Position numbers and translations under genes: made by a program
The notes under the pieces: generated by a model
What the model saw: the letters and a program-made list of their open reading frames with translations, nothing else
What the model was told of the DNA's origin: nothing
The model's database searches: none
In this document: positions 35,044 through 43,723 of the stretch, piece after piece
How the letters are laid out: the number at the start of each line of letters is the position of its first letter
How positions within the stretch are numbered: position 1 is the stretch's first letter
Source: an uncultured SAR116 cluster alpha proteobacterium
Lineage (GTDB): Bacteria > Pseudomonadota > Alphaproteobacteria > Puniceispirillales > Marisalimonadaceae
NCBI GenBank assembly: GCA_902578805.1
Contig: CACHEH010000001.1
Coordinates: 124,001 to 188,000, forward strand
Direction: 5' to 3'
Length of the DNA stretch: 64,000 nt

Positions 35044-36084
35044 ATGGAAAAAATTTTAAAAAAAATAACTTTATATCCTTCTAATACAATTTCTGATGGT
35101 ATGAAAAAACTTGATCTATATGGTTTGCAGATAATTGTATTGATTGATAAAGAATTTAATCTGATTGGAACCGTGACTGATGGTGACATAAGAAAAGGAT
35201 TAATGAAAGATGTTAAACTTAATGACAGAATATTAAAAGTCGCAAACTTAAATCCAAAGTTTGTTAGTGAAAATACATCTAAAAATGAAATAATGAAAAT
35301 TTTTCAGAATTTTAATTTCAGAGCAATACCAGTTATAGATGATAATAAGAAATTGAAAAGTTGTTATTTTATAAATGATTTTGTCAAAATAGATAGCAAA
35401 AGTTCAAGTATTCTGATAATGGCCGGGGGATATGGTAAAAGACTTGGTCACTTAACAAAAAACTGTCCTAAACCAATGTTAAAAATAAACAAAAAACCCA
35501 TACTTCGCCACATAATAGAAAAAGCTGTTAAAGAAAATTTTTACAACATTTTTATATCAGTTCATTATAAACATGAAATTATCAAAAATTATTTTGGCAA
35601 TGGGAAGAATTTTAATGCTAATATAGAATATATTATTGAAAAAAAACCTCTTGGTACAGGTGGTTGTTTAAAGCTAATGCCTAATATAAATGAATCACTT
35701 GTAGTTACAAATGGAGATATTTTTTCTCAAATACGATTTACTGATATTTTAAATTTTCATAAAGCTACCAGTTCTGACGTAACAATGAGTGTCTTTAATC
35801 ATGAAATCCAAAACCCTTTTGGTGTTGTTAGGACAGACGGTTTTAAATTAATTGAATTTGAAGAAAAACCTACTTGGACAACTAAAGTTAATGCCGGTAT
35901 TTATGTTGTTGAAGATACGGTGAAAGAATTTATTAATAAAAAAGAAAATATATCTTTACCAGGCATTATTAAAAGAATGAATGACAAAAATAAAAAATGT
36001 TCTGTGTACACAATGTCAGATCTTTGGATTGATATAGGAACAGAAGATCAATTAAAAAAAGCTGAGACACTTATAAAAAAATAA
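35044..36084 (+). CDS. ptmE: CBS-domain sugar-1-phosphate nucleotidyltransferase, PtmE-like
   Basis: 346 residues. Two CBS repeats (about 1-55 and 65-115; GTVTDGDIRKGL, AIPVIDDNKKL) precede a GT-A nucleotidyltransferase with ILIMAGGYGKRLGHLT (124-139), NCPKPMLKINKKPIL, PLGTGGCLKL and VTNGDIF. The same CBS-nucleotidyltransferase architecture is seen in Campylobacter PtmE, which makes GDP-glucosamine for legionaminic acid. Nearness to legB/legC supports this. Other NTPs or hexose phosphates cannot be excluded. It lies 33 nt before the propeller gene. Confidence 0.85.
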   Translation: MEKILKKITLYPSNTISDGMKKLDLYGLQIIVLIDKEFNLIGTVTDGDIRKGLMKDVKLNDRILKVANLNPKFVSENTSKNEIMKIFQNFNFRAIPVIDDNKKLKSCYFINDFVKIDSKSSSILIMAGGYGKRLGHLTKNCPKPMLKINKKPILRHIIEKAVKENFYNIFISVHYKHEIIKNYFGNGKNFNANIEYIIEKKPLGTGGCLKLMPNINESLVVTNGDIFSQIRFTDILNFHKATSSDVTMSVFNHEIQNPFGVVRTDGFKLIEFEEKPTWTTKVNAGIYVVEDTVKEFINKKENISLPGIIKRMNDKNKKCSVYTMSDLWIDIGTEDQLKKAETLIKK

Positions 36085-36117
36085 ATTATAATTTTATAAA
36101 TTGATAATAGGTAAAAA

Positions 36118-37572
36118 ATGAAATTTAGGATTTTTGCGATTATTTTAGTTATTCTAATAATCATAATTGCATTTATGTTTAAAATAATAGGGACTAATCA
36201 CCCTGTTGCAAACTTAATGAGAACTTATATACCTAACTTTATTATTGAGCCCGTAAAAGAAACAATTTTTGTTTTTAAACAAAATAAGATTTTAGAAGAT
36301 AAAATTATTTATTTAAATAAAAAAATCACAGACAAGGAAAATACTATAAAAAAAATAAACCATCTTTTTCCTGATCTTCCAAATTTATTGGGTTTTATTC
36401 CTATTAGTAAAGTTAAAGATATAACATATTTTGAATTTGACAATTTTAAATATAAACTTGAAAAATTCAACACAGGCTTGTTACTTACATCAAAACATCG
36501 AGGCAGCATTGGAAATTCATACATAGATTTTAAAAATGAAAATTTATTTATGACAACAGCTAATGGAATTTTTTCTTATACAAATTTTAAAAATTTTGAG
36601 AAAGAAAATTTTAAATTTCAAGTTATAAAATCTAACATAAAAGAAATTATTAAATATGAAGATTTTTATTCTATCTCTTCTTATGGAATTAAAGACATGT
36701 TAATACATAAAAATTATTTATATGTTTCATACTCTAACGAGTATAAGAAGGACTGCTTTAATACTGGAATTTTAAGAGCAAAACTAAATACTGATTTTTT
36801 AAATTTTTACAAATTTTTTAACCCTCAAACATGTATAATGAAGTTAAACGATTACGGAGAATTTAATGCTCATCACTCTGGAGGAAGAATTATTAATTAT
36901 AAAGATGATAAATTATTATTTTCAACAGGAGAGTATAGATATAGAACTCACGCACAAAACAAAAATAATTTATTAGGAAAAATCATCTCAATTGACCTTA
37001 AAAATAAACAAACTAAAATTTTATCAATTGGTCATAGAAATCCACAAGGTCTTTTTTATGATAAAGAAATGAACTATATAATATCAACTGAACATGGACC
37101 AAAAGGAGGAGATGAAATAAATTTGAACGATCTTAATAAAGTTGAAATAAAAAATTTTGGTTGGCCTATTTCTTCTTATGGTGTGCATTATATCCCTTCT
37201 AAAAAGAAACTAGAGAGTGCACCATTACATAAAAGCCACAAAAAATTTGGATTTAAAGAGCCATTAAAATATTTTACTCCTTCGATAGGCATTTCAGAAA
37301 TTATAAAAATAAGTTCTGAATTCAATAATATACAGAAAACACAATATTTTTTTGGAGCCCTAGGAAAAAGTTTCCAAGATCATGGTTATGAGGGACACCA
37401 ATCTCTTCACCAAGTAATTTATGATGAAGACTTTGAATTAATCAAACATAATATATTTAATCTTGAAGAAAGAGTAAGGGATCTATTATACTCAAAGTCA
37501 AAACGTAAACTTTTTTTGTATTTAGAATCAACTGCATCAATTGGCGTTTTATCACTAGTAAGTCATAATTAA
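36118..37572 (+). CDS. membrane-anchored PQQ-type sugar dehydrogenase-like beta-propeller
   Basis: 484 residues. An N-terminal membrane helix (6-25) anchors a periplasmic domain. A coiled-coil-like stretch (55-82) is followed by a six-bladed propeller similar to soluble glucose dehydrogenase/Asd: AHHSGGRI at 251-258, HRNPQG at 306-311, EHGPKGGDEINL at 325-336 and NFGWP at 346-350. These are the substrate-His, PQQ/Ca and blade motifs of the GSDH family, although whether this member binds PQQ is open. Such genes also appear in glycan clusters with unknown roles. It is followed after 54 nt by a large GT-C-like membrane protein. Confidence 0.78.
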   Translation: MKFRIFAIILVILIIIIAFMFKIIGTNHPVANLMRTYIPNFIIEPVKETIFVFKQNKILEDKIIYLNKKITDKENTIKKINHLFPDLPNLLGFIPISKVKDITYFEFDNFKYKLEKFNTGLLLTSKHRGSIGNSYIDFKNENLFMTTANGIFSYTNFKNFEKENFKFQVIKSNIKEIIKYEDFYSISSYGIKDMLIHKNYLYVSYSNEYKKDCFNTGILRAKLNTDFLNFYKFFNPQTCIMKLNDYGEFNAHHSGGRIINYKDDKLLFSTGEYRYRTHAQNKNNLLGKIISIDLKNKQTKILSIGHRNPQGLFYDKEMNYIISTEHGPKGGDEINLNDLNKVEIKNFGWPISSYGVHYIPSKKKLESAPLHKSHKKFGFKEPLKYFTPSIGISEIIKISSEFNNIQKTQYFFGALGKSFQDHGYEGHQSLHQVIYDEDFELIKHNIFNLEERVRDLLYSKSKRKLFLYLESTASIGVLSLVSHN

Positions 37573-37626
37573 ATTTAGTTTCTATTAACATAAATAAATT
37601 AATCTAATCATAGGGAAAACATAACT

Positions 37627-39687
37627 TTGAATTCAACTTCTATGTTTATCTTAATTTTTCCATACCTTATGACTATTTCATTAGTTTTAATCCTACATAG
37701 GTATTTTTATAAACTAATTATTAATAATTGGCACACAAATGATTATGACATTAGTTTAAAAATCGGAATATTAATTTTAATTTCATTATTTTTGTCTTTT
37801 GAATTTTTTTTGTTTGGTAAAAATTCTCTGTTAATAATTTATGACGAAGCTGATACTTTTTTTCCTTTATATAAGACTCTGTCAGAAGACCCAATATCAA
37901 ACATTTTTTTTTCATTTAGTGGAGGACTTAACAGAAATGGTGTTATGTTTGATACTAAATTTATTAGTCTGCAAGTAATTTTACTATCGTTATTTAATCC
38001 CTTTGCAGGTTATGTAGCCATTAAAATCATAAACGCTTTTTTAGTTGTGTTTGGTTTTTGGTTTTTAACAAAAAACAATCTTAAACATACGTTAATATTA
38101 TCTGTGATTTATTATGGATCTTTGATTTACATAAGTACAATTTCTATTGCTCATATGAGTGGATATTCAGCAATTCCACTTACTATTTTTATATTGTACC
38201 AATATGAAAGTAAATCCGTTGTAAAAAAATCATTAATTTTGTTAGCATATTTTCTTTTTATTTCAATATCTTCAAGTCTTCCGCACTCTATTATGGCTCA
38301 TATTGCAGGGATTTTTAGTGGTTTATTTTTATACAAATTAAGTAAAAGAAATATTCTTTTTTGTATTAAAGGGATTTTATTACTTAGTACTTTTTCAGTA
38401 CTTAATCATCTCCCAGTAATTGAATTTGTTCTCAATAATAAAGATATATTATTCAGAACATCTCAAAATATTGAAACGTTCAACTTCAAACATATTTTTT
38501 ATCACCCTTTTTACGAATTATTTTCAAAATTGAGAGGACCACTTTTTTTCATTTTCGGTACTTTATTTATTATAACTCTGTACTTTCTTTACGATTTAAA
38601 ATCAAAAGTAATTGCAATTATCTGTCCAATTTTATTATCAATTTCATTAGATTTAGTACTAACTGTTGAAGCTTTTTCTTTTATAAACACTCTAAGATCT
38701 GAGATGATTGTGTTGTCAGTTCCATCAGTTATTATTATTGCATTTTATCAATTTTTTAATGAAAAAAAAAATAAAGTATCCTTTTTAAAAACCAAGAATT
38801 TAAATTTTATAGTTTTAATTATATTCTCCTATTTTATATGTGATACAAAATTTAGTCATTTCTTACATTGGCAAGGGGAGGGAAGTTTCAAATCTAATTT
38901 GATTTTAGATGAAAAACTCAAAAAGTATTTGATAAGCAAAAATATAATAAGTGATGATTCTAAAATTTTAAGTAATTTTAGAAGTGTAGTGATTCCAACA
39001 AAGTTAACACCAGGACTATTGTGGTATCATAGGATTAATTCTTTAGACGGATATTCTAGTTTCTTTCCTAAGAAAAGAGCTTTAAAATGGATGCAAGTTT
39101 TTAACACACATTTACATAATGAACAGTATATAACAAACAGATATCATATTAAATTCAGTAATTTTAGTGTAAGTAAAAATTTACTAAACGATAACAAAAT
39201 AAATTTCTTAAGATCTCATGGTGTAAGATTTTATTTTTCGTCAGTGCCATTACAAGAAAAGAATCTTGAGTTAAAGTATAATAAATCATTTAAAGAAAGA
39301 ACTAACAATTTATTTCAAATACATATATCCAACTTTTACAGAAATTTAAGAAATATGGATTTTTATGTTTATGAAGACGTTGATTATGAACCTATGGTTC
39401 AAATTAGAAACTTTAAAGATGAATTAATATGTAGTAAAAAAATTTTTATAAAAATAAAAAAAGATCATCTCTTATTAGATTTAAGAAATTGTAGAAAGTT
39501 AGTGTCAAAAGAAAATTATTCTCTAATAGTATCACTTCCAAATTTTGAAAAACTAAGAGTTAATCAAAATGATGTTATTTCTTATTTCAATATAAACAAA
39601 GAATTAAAATTTGTTATACCAATAAATTTTAGTAATAAAAAATTAAGTTTAAAACCAGTTACATTCAATAAAAGTAGTCTAAATTAA
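37627..39687 (+). CDS. large polytopic membrane protein, GT-C/DUF6044-like
   Basis: 686 residues with about a dozen hydrophobic helices up to residue 400 and a mainly soluble C-terminal part of 280 residues. After the second helix, LIIYDEADTFFPLYK places Asp73, Glu74 and Asp76 in the first periplasmic loop, where GT-C transferases keep their catalytic acid. The layout resembles DUF6044/YfhO-like proteins. It may use a polyprenyl-phosphate sugar, and the UbiA cassette downstream could supply one. The start TTG 37627 has AGGGA 10 nt upstream; ATG 37642 is the alternative. Function unproven. Confidence 0.62.
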   Translation: MNSTSMFILIFPYLMTISLVLILHRYFYKLIINNWHTNDYDISLKIGILILISLFLSFEFFLFGKNSLLIIYDEADTFFPLYKTLSEDPISNIFFSFSGGLNRNGVMFDTKFISLQVILLSLFNPFAGYVAIKIINAFLVVFGFWFLTKNNLKHTLILSVIYYGSLIYISTISIAHMSGYSAIPLTIFILYQYESKSVVKKSLILLAYFLFISISSSLPHSIMAHIAGIFSGLFLYKLSKRNILFCIKGILLLSTFSVLNHLPVIEFVLNNKDILFRTSQNIETFNFKHIFYHPFYELFSKLRGPLFFIFGTLFIITLYFLYDLKSKVIAIICPILLSISLDLVLTVEAFSFINTLRSEMIVLSVPSVIIIAFYQFFNEKKNKVSFLKTKNLNFIVLIIFSYFICDTKFSHFLHWQGEGSFKSNLILDEKLKKYLISKNIISDDSKILSNFRSVVIPTKLTPGLLWYHRINSLDGYSSFFPKKRALKWMQVFNTHLHNEQYITNRYHIKFSNFSVSKNLLNDNKINFLRSHGVRFYFSSVPLQEKNLELKYNKSFKERTNNLFQIHISNFYRNLRNMDFYVYEDVDYEPMVQIRNFKDELICSKKIFIKIKKDHLLLDLRNCRKLVSKENYSLIVSLPNFEKLRVNQNDVISYFNINKELKFVIPINFSNKKLSLKPVTFNKSSLN

Positions 39688-39869
39688 TTGTTGAAAGAAA
39701 TTTAGATTAGATTAATTTGCGACTTAGTAATTTCATTGATGTATCAAGTTTATAAATTAAAACTGCATTTTTAATTACCCATGATCTTCAAATTCTTAAC
39801 CAAAATTATTTGTCTCAATTTTGAAGGATTTTTATTATATTATTACTTTAATTAAGTTATTATGAGAAA

Positions 39870-40763
39870 ATGACATACACAATTTTTGATAAACTTATAC
39901 CATATTTTCAGATTATGAGGTTTAATAATTGGGTAAAAAATATTTTAATATTTTTACCTATATTATCCTCTCATAATTTAGAAACTGAATATCTCATAAA
40001 CACCATATTTATTTTTTTTATGTTTAGTTTAACAGCTTCTTCAATGTATATCATTAATGATTATTTCGATTACGAAAAAGATTTATTGAACAAAGCAAAG
40101 AAAAAAAGACCAATAGCTTCTGGTAAAATATCAAAAAAGAATGGCTTAATTCTGTTTTTTTTATTACAAATATTTTTACTAATTATTTTGTTTTTATCAG
40201 ATAACTTGAAATTATTAGCTTTTTTAATGTTCTATAATCTGATTGTTTATTTTTACACTATTAAGATTAAGTTAATTAAATTTTTAGATGTTTTTGTTTT
40301 GGGTTTGTTATTTGTTTACCGAGTTTATATTGGTGCAGAATTTAATAATTTAGAAGTATCAATTTGGATTATAAACTTTACATTTTTTTTCTTCGTTGGA
40401 TTGGCATTTTTAAAAAGGCACGCAGAATTAAATAGTGACTTTATTGAAAAGAAAAATTTAAGGAAATTACGACCCTATGAAAAGGAAGATAAACAAATAA
40501 TAAGTCTGTTTAGTTTTATATGTATCACTATAGCTACTATTTTACTTATTAATTATTTTTCTACTTCTAAAATTAAATTACTTTATCAGAATGCAATTTA
40601 TCTTTATGCAATTCCACCTGTTTTTTTTACTTATTGTTTTATCCTATTAGACAAACTCATTATTAACAAATCTATTGAAGATCCTATAAATTATTGCTTA
40701 AGGCTTAAAAGTAGCTGGATATTTTTTATTTTTATTTTAATATTACTTATTTTGGCTAAATAA
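39870..40763 (+). CDS. UbiA-family prenyltransferase, polyprenyl-phosphate phosphoribosyltransferase-like
   Basis: 297 residues and about eight or nine membrane helices. The first Asp-rich motif is NDYFDYEKD (Asn63, Asp64, Asp67, Asp71), followed by KKKRPIASGKIS. FLDVFVLGLLFVYRVYIGAEF and AFLKRHAELNSD match the second motif and the K-R-x-A-E-L stretch of decaprenyl-phosphate phosphoribosyltransferases (Rv3806c type) better than quinone-type UbiA. The reaction expected is transfer of a 5-phosphopentose from PRPP to polyprenyl phosphate. The two downstream genes could dephosphorylate, modify and flip the product. Confidence 0.8.
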   Translation: MTYTIFDKLIPYFQIMRFNNWVKNILIFLPILSSHNLETEYLINTIFIFFMFSLTASSMYIINDYFDYEKDLLNKAKKKRPIASGKISKKNGLILFFLLQIFLLIILFLSDNLKLLAFLMFYNLIVYFYTIKIKLIKFLDVFVLGLLFVYRVYIGAEFNNLEVSIWIINFTFFFFVGLAFLKRHAELNSDFIEKKNLRKLRPYEKEDKQIISLFSFICITIATILLINYFSTSKIKLLYQNAIYLYAIPPVFFTYCFILLDKLIINKSIEDPINYCLRLKSSWIFFIFILILLILAK

Positions 40764-40780
40764 CTAATTCGGAAAATTTA

Positions 40781-41161
40781 TTGAACAGTTTTATTTTTAC
40801 AATGATAGGTTTATTTCTATCTATTGCTTTAAATGCTAGCGCCCAGATTTTTTTGCGTACTGCAGTAATGAATAAAAAATTAAGTTTTAGTATAGAGGTG
40901 ATACTCGAATTAATAAAATCTATTCATATTTGGTATGGAATGATTTGTTATAGTTTTAGCATTTTTTTGTGGATATTTGTATTATCTAAAATTCAAGTTT
41001 CTCTCGCGTATCCTTTTCAAGCTTTAGGATATATCTTGGGATCATTCTTAGCATGGTATTTATTAGATGAAAAAGTAAATAATTTAAATTTAACGGGATT
41101 AATTTTTATTTCAATTGGACTAATAATTTTATCAATAGGAATTTATAATAATGAAAGATAA
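40781..41161 (+). CDS. small four-helix transporter (EmrE/ArnE-ArnF-like flippase subunit)
   Basis: 126 residues with four membrane helices. ALNASAQIFLRTAV at the start and QVSLAYPFQALGYILGSFLAWYLLDE with a final GLIFISIGLIILSIG match the SMR/ArnE-ArnF pattern. ArnE/F flip 4-amino-4-deoxy-arabinose phosphoundecaprenol, and related small proteins flip other polyprenyl-phosphate sugars. It begins at TTG 40781, 17 nt after the UbiA-like gene, and its end overlaps the SDR-PgpA gene by 11 nt. A drug-export role is less likely in this setting. Confidence 0.75.
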   Translation: MNSFIFTMIGLFLSIALNASAQIFLRTAVMNKKLSFSIEVILELIKSIHIWYGMICYSFSIFLWIFVLSKIQVSLAYPFQALGYILGSFLAWYLLDEKVNNLNLTGLIFISIGLIILSIGIYNNER

Positions 41162-42599
41162 TATTATTATTATTGGTGGAAGTGGATTAGTTGGAAAAGC
41201 AATAATTAATCTAGAAGAAATTAAGTCAAAGTTTAAGATATTTGTATTAGACAGACATTGTGATGTAGATAAACATTTTGTTGACTTCATAGAATGTGAT
41301 ATTAATAAAAGTAAATTCTATAAAGATATTTTTAAGTTATTACCAAAAAAATCCTTCATAATAAACTTAGCTGCAAGACAATACGGAGATAATCCTCCTA
41401 AAAAAGATAGACTCAATTGGTTTTTAGAAACAAATTATTATGGATGTAAAAACGTTCTTAAACTTGCATCAACACTTGATGCAAAAGGTTTTATTCAATT
41501 CTCCACCGACATGGTTTATGGAATTCCTTCTTCAGGATTAATAAGCGAAAATCACCCAATCAAGCCTATAGGTGAATATGGGGTATCTAAAGCAAAAATA
41601 GAAAATTATATAATAAACAATCGAGATAATTATAAATTTACTATTTCAATAATGAGGCCAAGAATGATACTTGGGAAAGGACGTCTAGGAGTTTTAATAA
41701 AATTATTTAAATTAATTCAAAAAAATCTTCCAGTACCTCTAATAGGATCTGGTCGAAATTTTTATCAAATGGTCTCGGATAGAGATTGTGCCAGAGCGGT
41801 TTATTATTGTATAAAAGCGAAATGCCCACCTAAAGCTTTTAATCTTGGATCTGAAGTAAAAGAAAACGTTGAAAATCTTATAAAAAATTTAATCTATGAT
41901 AGTAACTCTCGTTCAGTATTAATTAAAACTTCGGCTAAATTAACAAAAACACTAATAAAAATACTAAATTTGTTTTCTATAGAAATTTTATTTAAAGAAC
42001 AATATGAGTTAGCTGACAAAAACTTTATATTAGATATAACAAGATCTAATAAAGTTTTGAATTGGTACCCAAAAGACAATGATACTAGTATGATGAAAGT
42101 CGCCTACAAAGCTTGGATGAAAGATAATATAGTTATAAAAATACCAAAAAACTTGAAAACCTTTGTTCTTTCGTGTGGATTTATTGGCTTTTTCCCGATA
42201 GCTTCTGGTACTTTTTGTTCGTTTATTTTTGCATTTTTAGGGTATATAATTAATGTTACATATAGTTGGAAATTAACTTTTACATTATCAATGTTAACTC
42301 TAATTCTTGGAACTTATTTTTGTTTTAAATTGAACAAAAATGTTTCAAAAAAAGATCCTGGCTGGGTGGTTATTGATGAAGCTGCTGGACAGCTGATTGT
42401 ATCATCATTTGCTGGATTAAATCCACTTATGCATTTCATTGGTTTTATATTTTTTAGATTTTTTGATATTACAAAAATTGGATTAATTAAAAAATCAGAG
42501 AAAATTAGGTTTGGAGTTGGTATAATGGCTGACGACTTTTTAGCAGCATGGATAACAGTCCTAATCTTAGTTTGCTCAAGCTTTTTTTTAAAATTTTAA
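41151..42599 (+). CDS. SDR sugar epimerase / PgpA phosphatase fusion
   Basis: 482 residues. Residues 1-315 form an extended SDR: IIGGSGLVGKAI, FSTDMVYG, YGVSKAK (Tyr143, Lys147) and MRPRMILGKGRL. Residues 335-482 are a complete PgpA domain: GFFPIASGTF at 346-355, DPGWVVIDEAAGQ at 402-414, FRFFD at 435-439 and GIMADD at 457-462, with membrane helices. PgpA removes the phosphate from phosphatidylglycerophosphate. In this cassette a polyprenyl-phosphoryl 5-phosphopentose is a more likely target, and the SDR may act on the dephosphorylated sugar. An internal ATG at 42117 could give a free PgpA domain. No stop separates the halves. Confidence 0.85.
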   Translation: MKDNIIIIGGSGLVGKAIINLEEIKSKFKIFVLDRHCDVDKHFVDFIECDINKSKFYKDIFKLLPKKSFIINLAARQYGDNPPKKDRLNWFLETNYYGCKNVLKLASTLDAKGFIQFSTDMVYGIPSSGLISENHPIKPIGEYGVSKAKIENYIINNRDNYKFTISIMRPRMILGKGRLGVLIKLFKLIQKNLPVPLIGSGRNFYQMVSDRDCARAVYYCIKAKCPPKAFNLGSEVKENVENLIKNLIYDSNSRSVLIKTSAKLTKTLIKILNLFSIEILFKEQYELADKNFILDITRSNKVLNWYPKDNDTSMMKVAYKAWMKDNIVIKIPKNLKTFVLSCGFIGFFPIASGTFCSFIFAFLGYIINVTYSWKLTFTLSMLTLILGTYFCFKLNKNVSKKDPGWVVIDEAAGQLIVSSFAGLNPLMHFIGFIFFRFFDITKIGLIKKSEKIRFGVGIMADDFLAAWITVLILVCSSFFLKF

Positions 42600-42700
42600 A
42601 TAAAGATTTAAAATTTATATTTTACATTTTAAACTATAAACAGGGCAATAATTTTAAATTTAATATTAAAAAATCATTAGTATTCATTATAATTCTAATA

Positions 42701-42706
42701 AAGGAG
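42701..42706 (+). promoter_or_regulatory. Shine-Dalgarno AAGGAG deciding the neuB start
   Basis: AAGGAG lies 6 nt upstream of TTG 42713. The frame is open back to 42548, but the conserved NeuB N-terminus begins at this TTG. Confidence 0.75.
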
Positions 42707-42712
42707 ACCACC

Positions 42713-43723
42713 TTGAAGAATGGAAAAGTTTATATAATTGCAGAGGCCGGGGTAAACCATAATGGATGTGTTAAAACAGCTATGAAATTAATTGATTATG
42801 CGTCTAATTCAGGAGCAGATGCTATCAAATTTCAAACTTTTAAAGCTGATACTTTAGTGACAAGATATGCTGAAAAAGCCGAATACCAAAAAAAAATTAA
42901 CAATGATTACGACAGTCAATATGAAATGATCAAAAGGTTAGAATTAAATTATTCTGACCATATCACATTATCTCAATATGCTTTCGAAAAAAAAATTGAG
43001 TTTTTATCAACCCCTTTTGATCTAGAAAGTATAGATTTATTATTTGAATTAGGTTTAGAAAAATTTAAAATTCCAAGTGGAGAGATAACAAATCTGCCAT
43101 ATTTAGAAAAAATTGGACGACTGAATAAAGAAATCATTTTGTCTACCGGGATGAGTACCTTAAAAGAAATTGAACAGGCTATTAGTGTTTTGATATCCTC
43201 AGGTTCAAAAAAAGAAAACTTAACAGTTTTACACTGTAATACTGAATACCCTACCCCTTTGATAGATGTAAACTTGAAAGCAATGGTAAATATTGGCAAC
43301 ACTTTCAATGTAAACTTTGGTTATAGTGATCATACTTTAGGTATACATGTTCCAGTAGCTGCCGTTTCGATGGGAGCAAAAATAATAGAAAAACATTTCA
43401 CATGTGATAAAAATATGGAAGGTCCTGATCACAAGGCAAGTCTTTGTCCTCTAGAGTTAAATCAAATGGTTAAGCTTATAAGAAATACTGAGATAGCATT
43501 AGGTAAATCGATCAAGGAACCTACTGGAAGTGAAATTAAAAATATAAAAATAGCTAGAAAATCAATTGTTGCTAAAACTTCTATAAAAAAAGGTGAAAAT
43601 TTTTCCTTGTATAATCTAACTACTAAGAGACCAGGTGACGGCATAAGCCCTATGAAATGGCATGACGTTTTAAAACTAGTAGCAAAAAAGGATTTTAAAA
43701 AAGATGATTTAATAGAAATTTAG
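42713..43723 (+). CDS. neuB: NeuB-family nonulosonate (sialic/legionaminic acid) synthase
   Basis: 336 residues from TTG 42713, chosen because AAGGAG is 6 nt upstream and IIAEAGVNHNGCVKTA is the family start. DAIKFQTFKADTLV, KIPSGEITNLPYLE, LSTGMST, LHCNTEYPTP, FGYSDHTLGI and IEKHFTCDKNMEGPDHKAS follow NeuB/LegI. The C-terminal SAF/antifreeze-like domain (ARKSIVAKTSIKKGE) completes it. It condenses phosphoenolpyruvate with a six-carbon 2,4-diacetamido or N-acyl-mannosamine-type sugar. It is tail-to-tail with the FAD enzyme with a 4-nt overlap. The substrate is probably the NeuC product encoded at 47 kb. Confidence 0.93.
   Translation: MKNGKVYIIAEAGVNHNGCVKTAMKLIDYASNSGADAIKFQTFKADTLVTRYAEKAEYQKKINNDYDSQYEMIKRLELNYSDHITLSQYAFEKKIEFLSTPFDLESIDLLFELGLEKFKIPSGEITNLPYLEKIGRLNKEIILSTGMSTLKEIEQAISVLISSGSKKENLTVLHCNTEYPTPLIDVNLKAMVNIGNTFNVNFGYSDHTLGIHVPVAAVSMGAKIIEKHFTCDKNMEGPDHKASLCPLELNQMVKLIRNTEIALGKSIKEPTGSEIKNIKIARKSIVAKTSIKKGENFSLYNLTTKRPGDGISPMKWHDVLKLVAKKDFKKDDLIEI

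Noticed and set aside
42117-42599. PgpA domain as a separate gene
   Set aside because: The frame is continuous with the SDR domain and there is no ribosome site before the internal ATG; kept as a fusion, with the internal start listed as a finding.
42548-42712. N-terminal extension of NeuB
   Set aside because: The extra 55 codons overlap the preceding gene, are lysine- and isoleucine-rich without family similarity, and AAGGAG marks TTG 42713 as the start.
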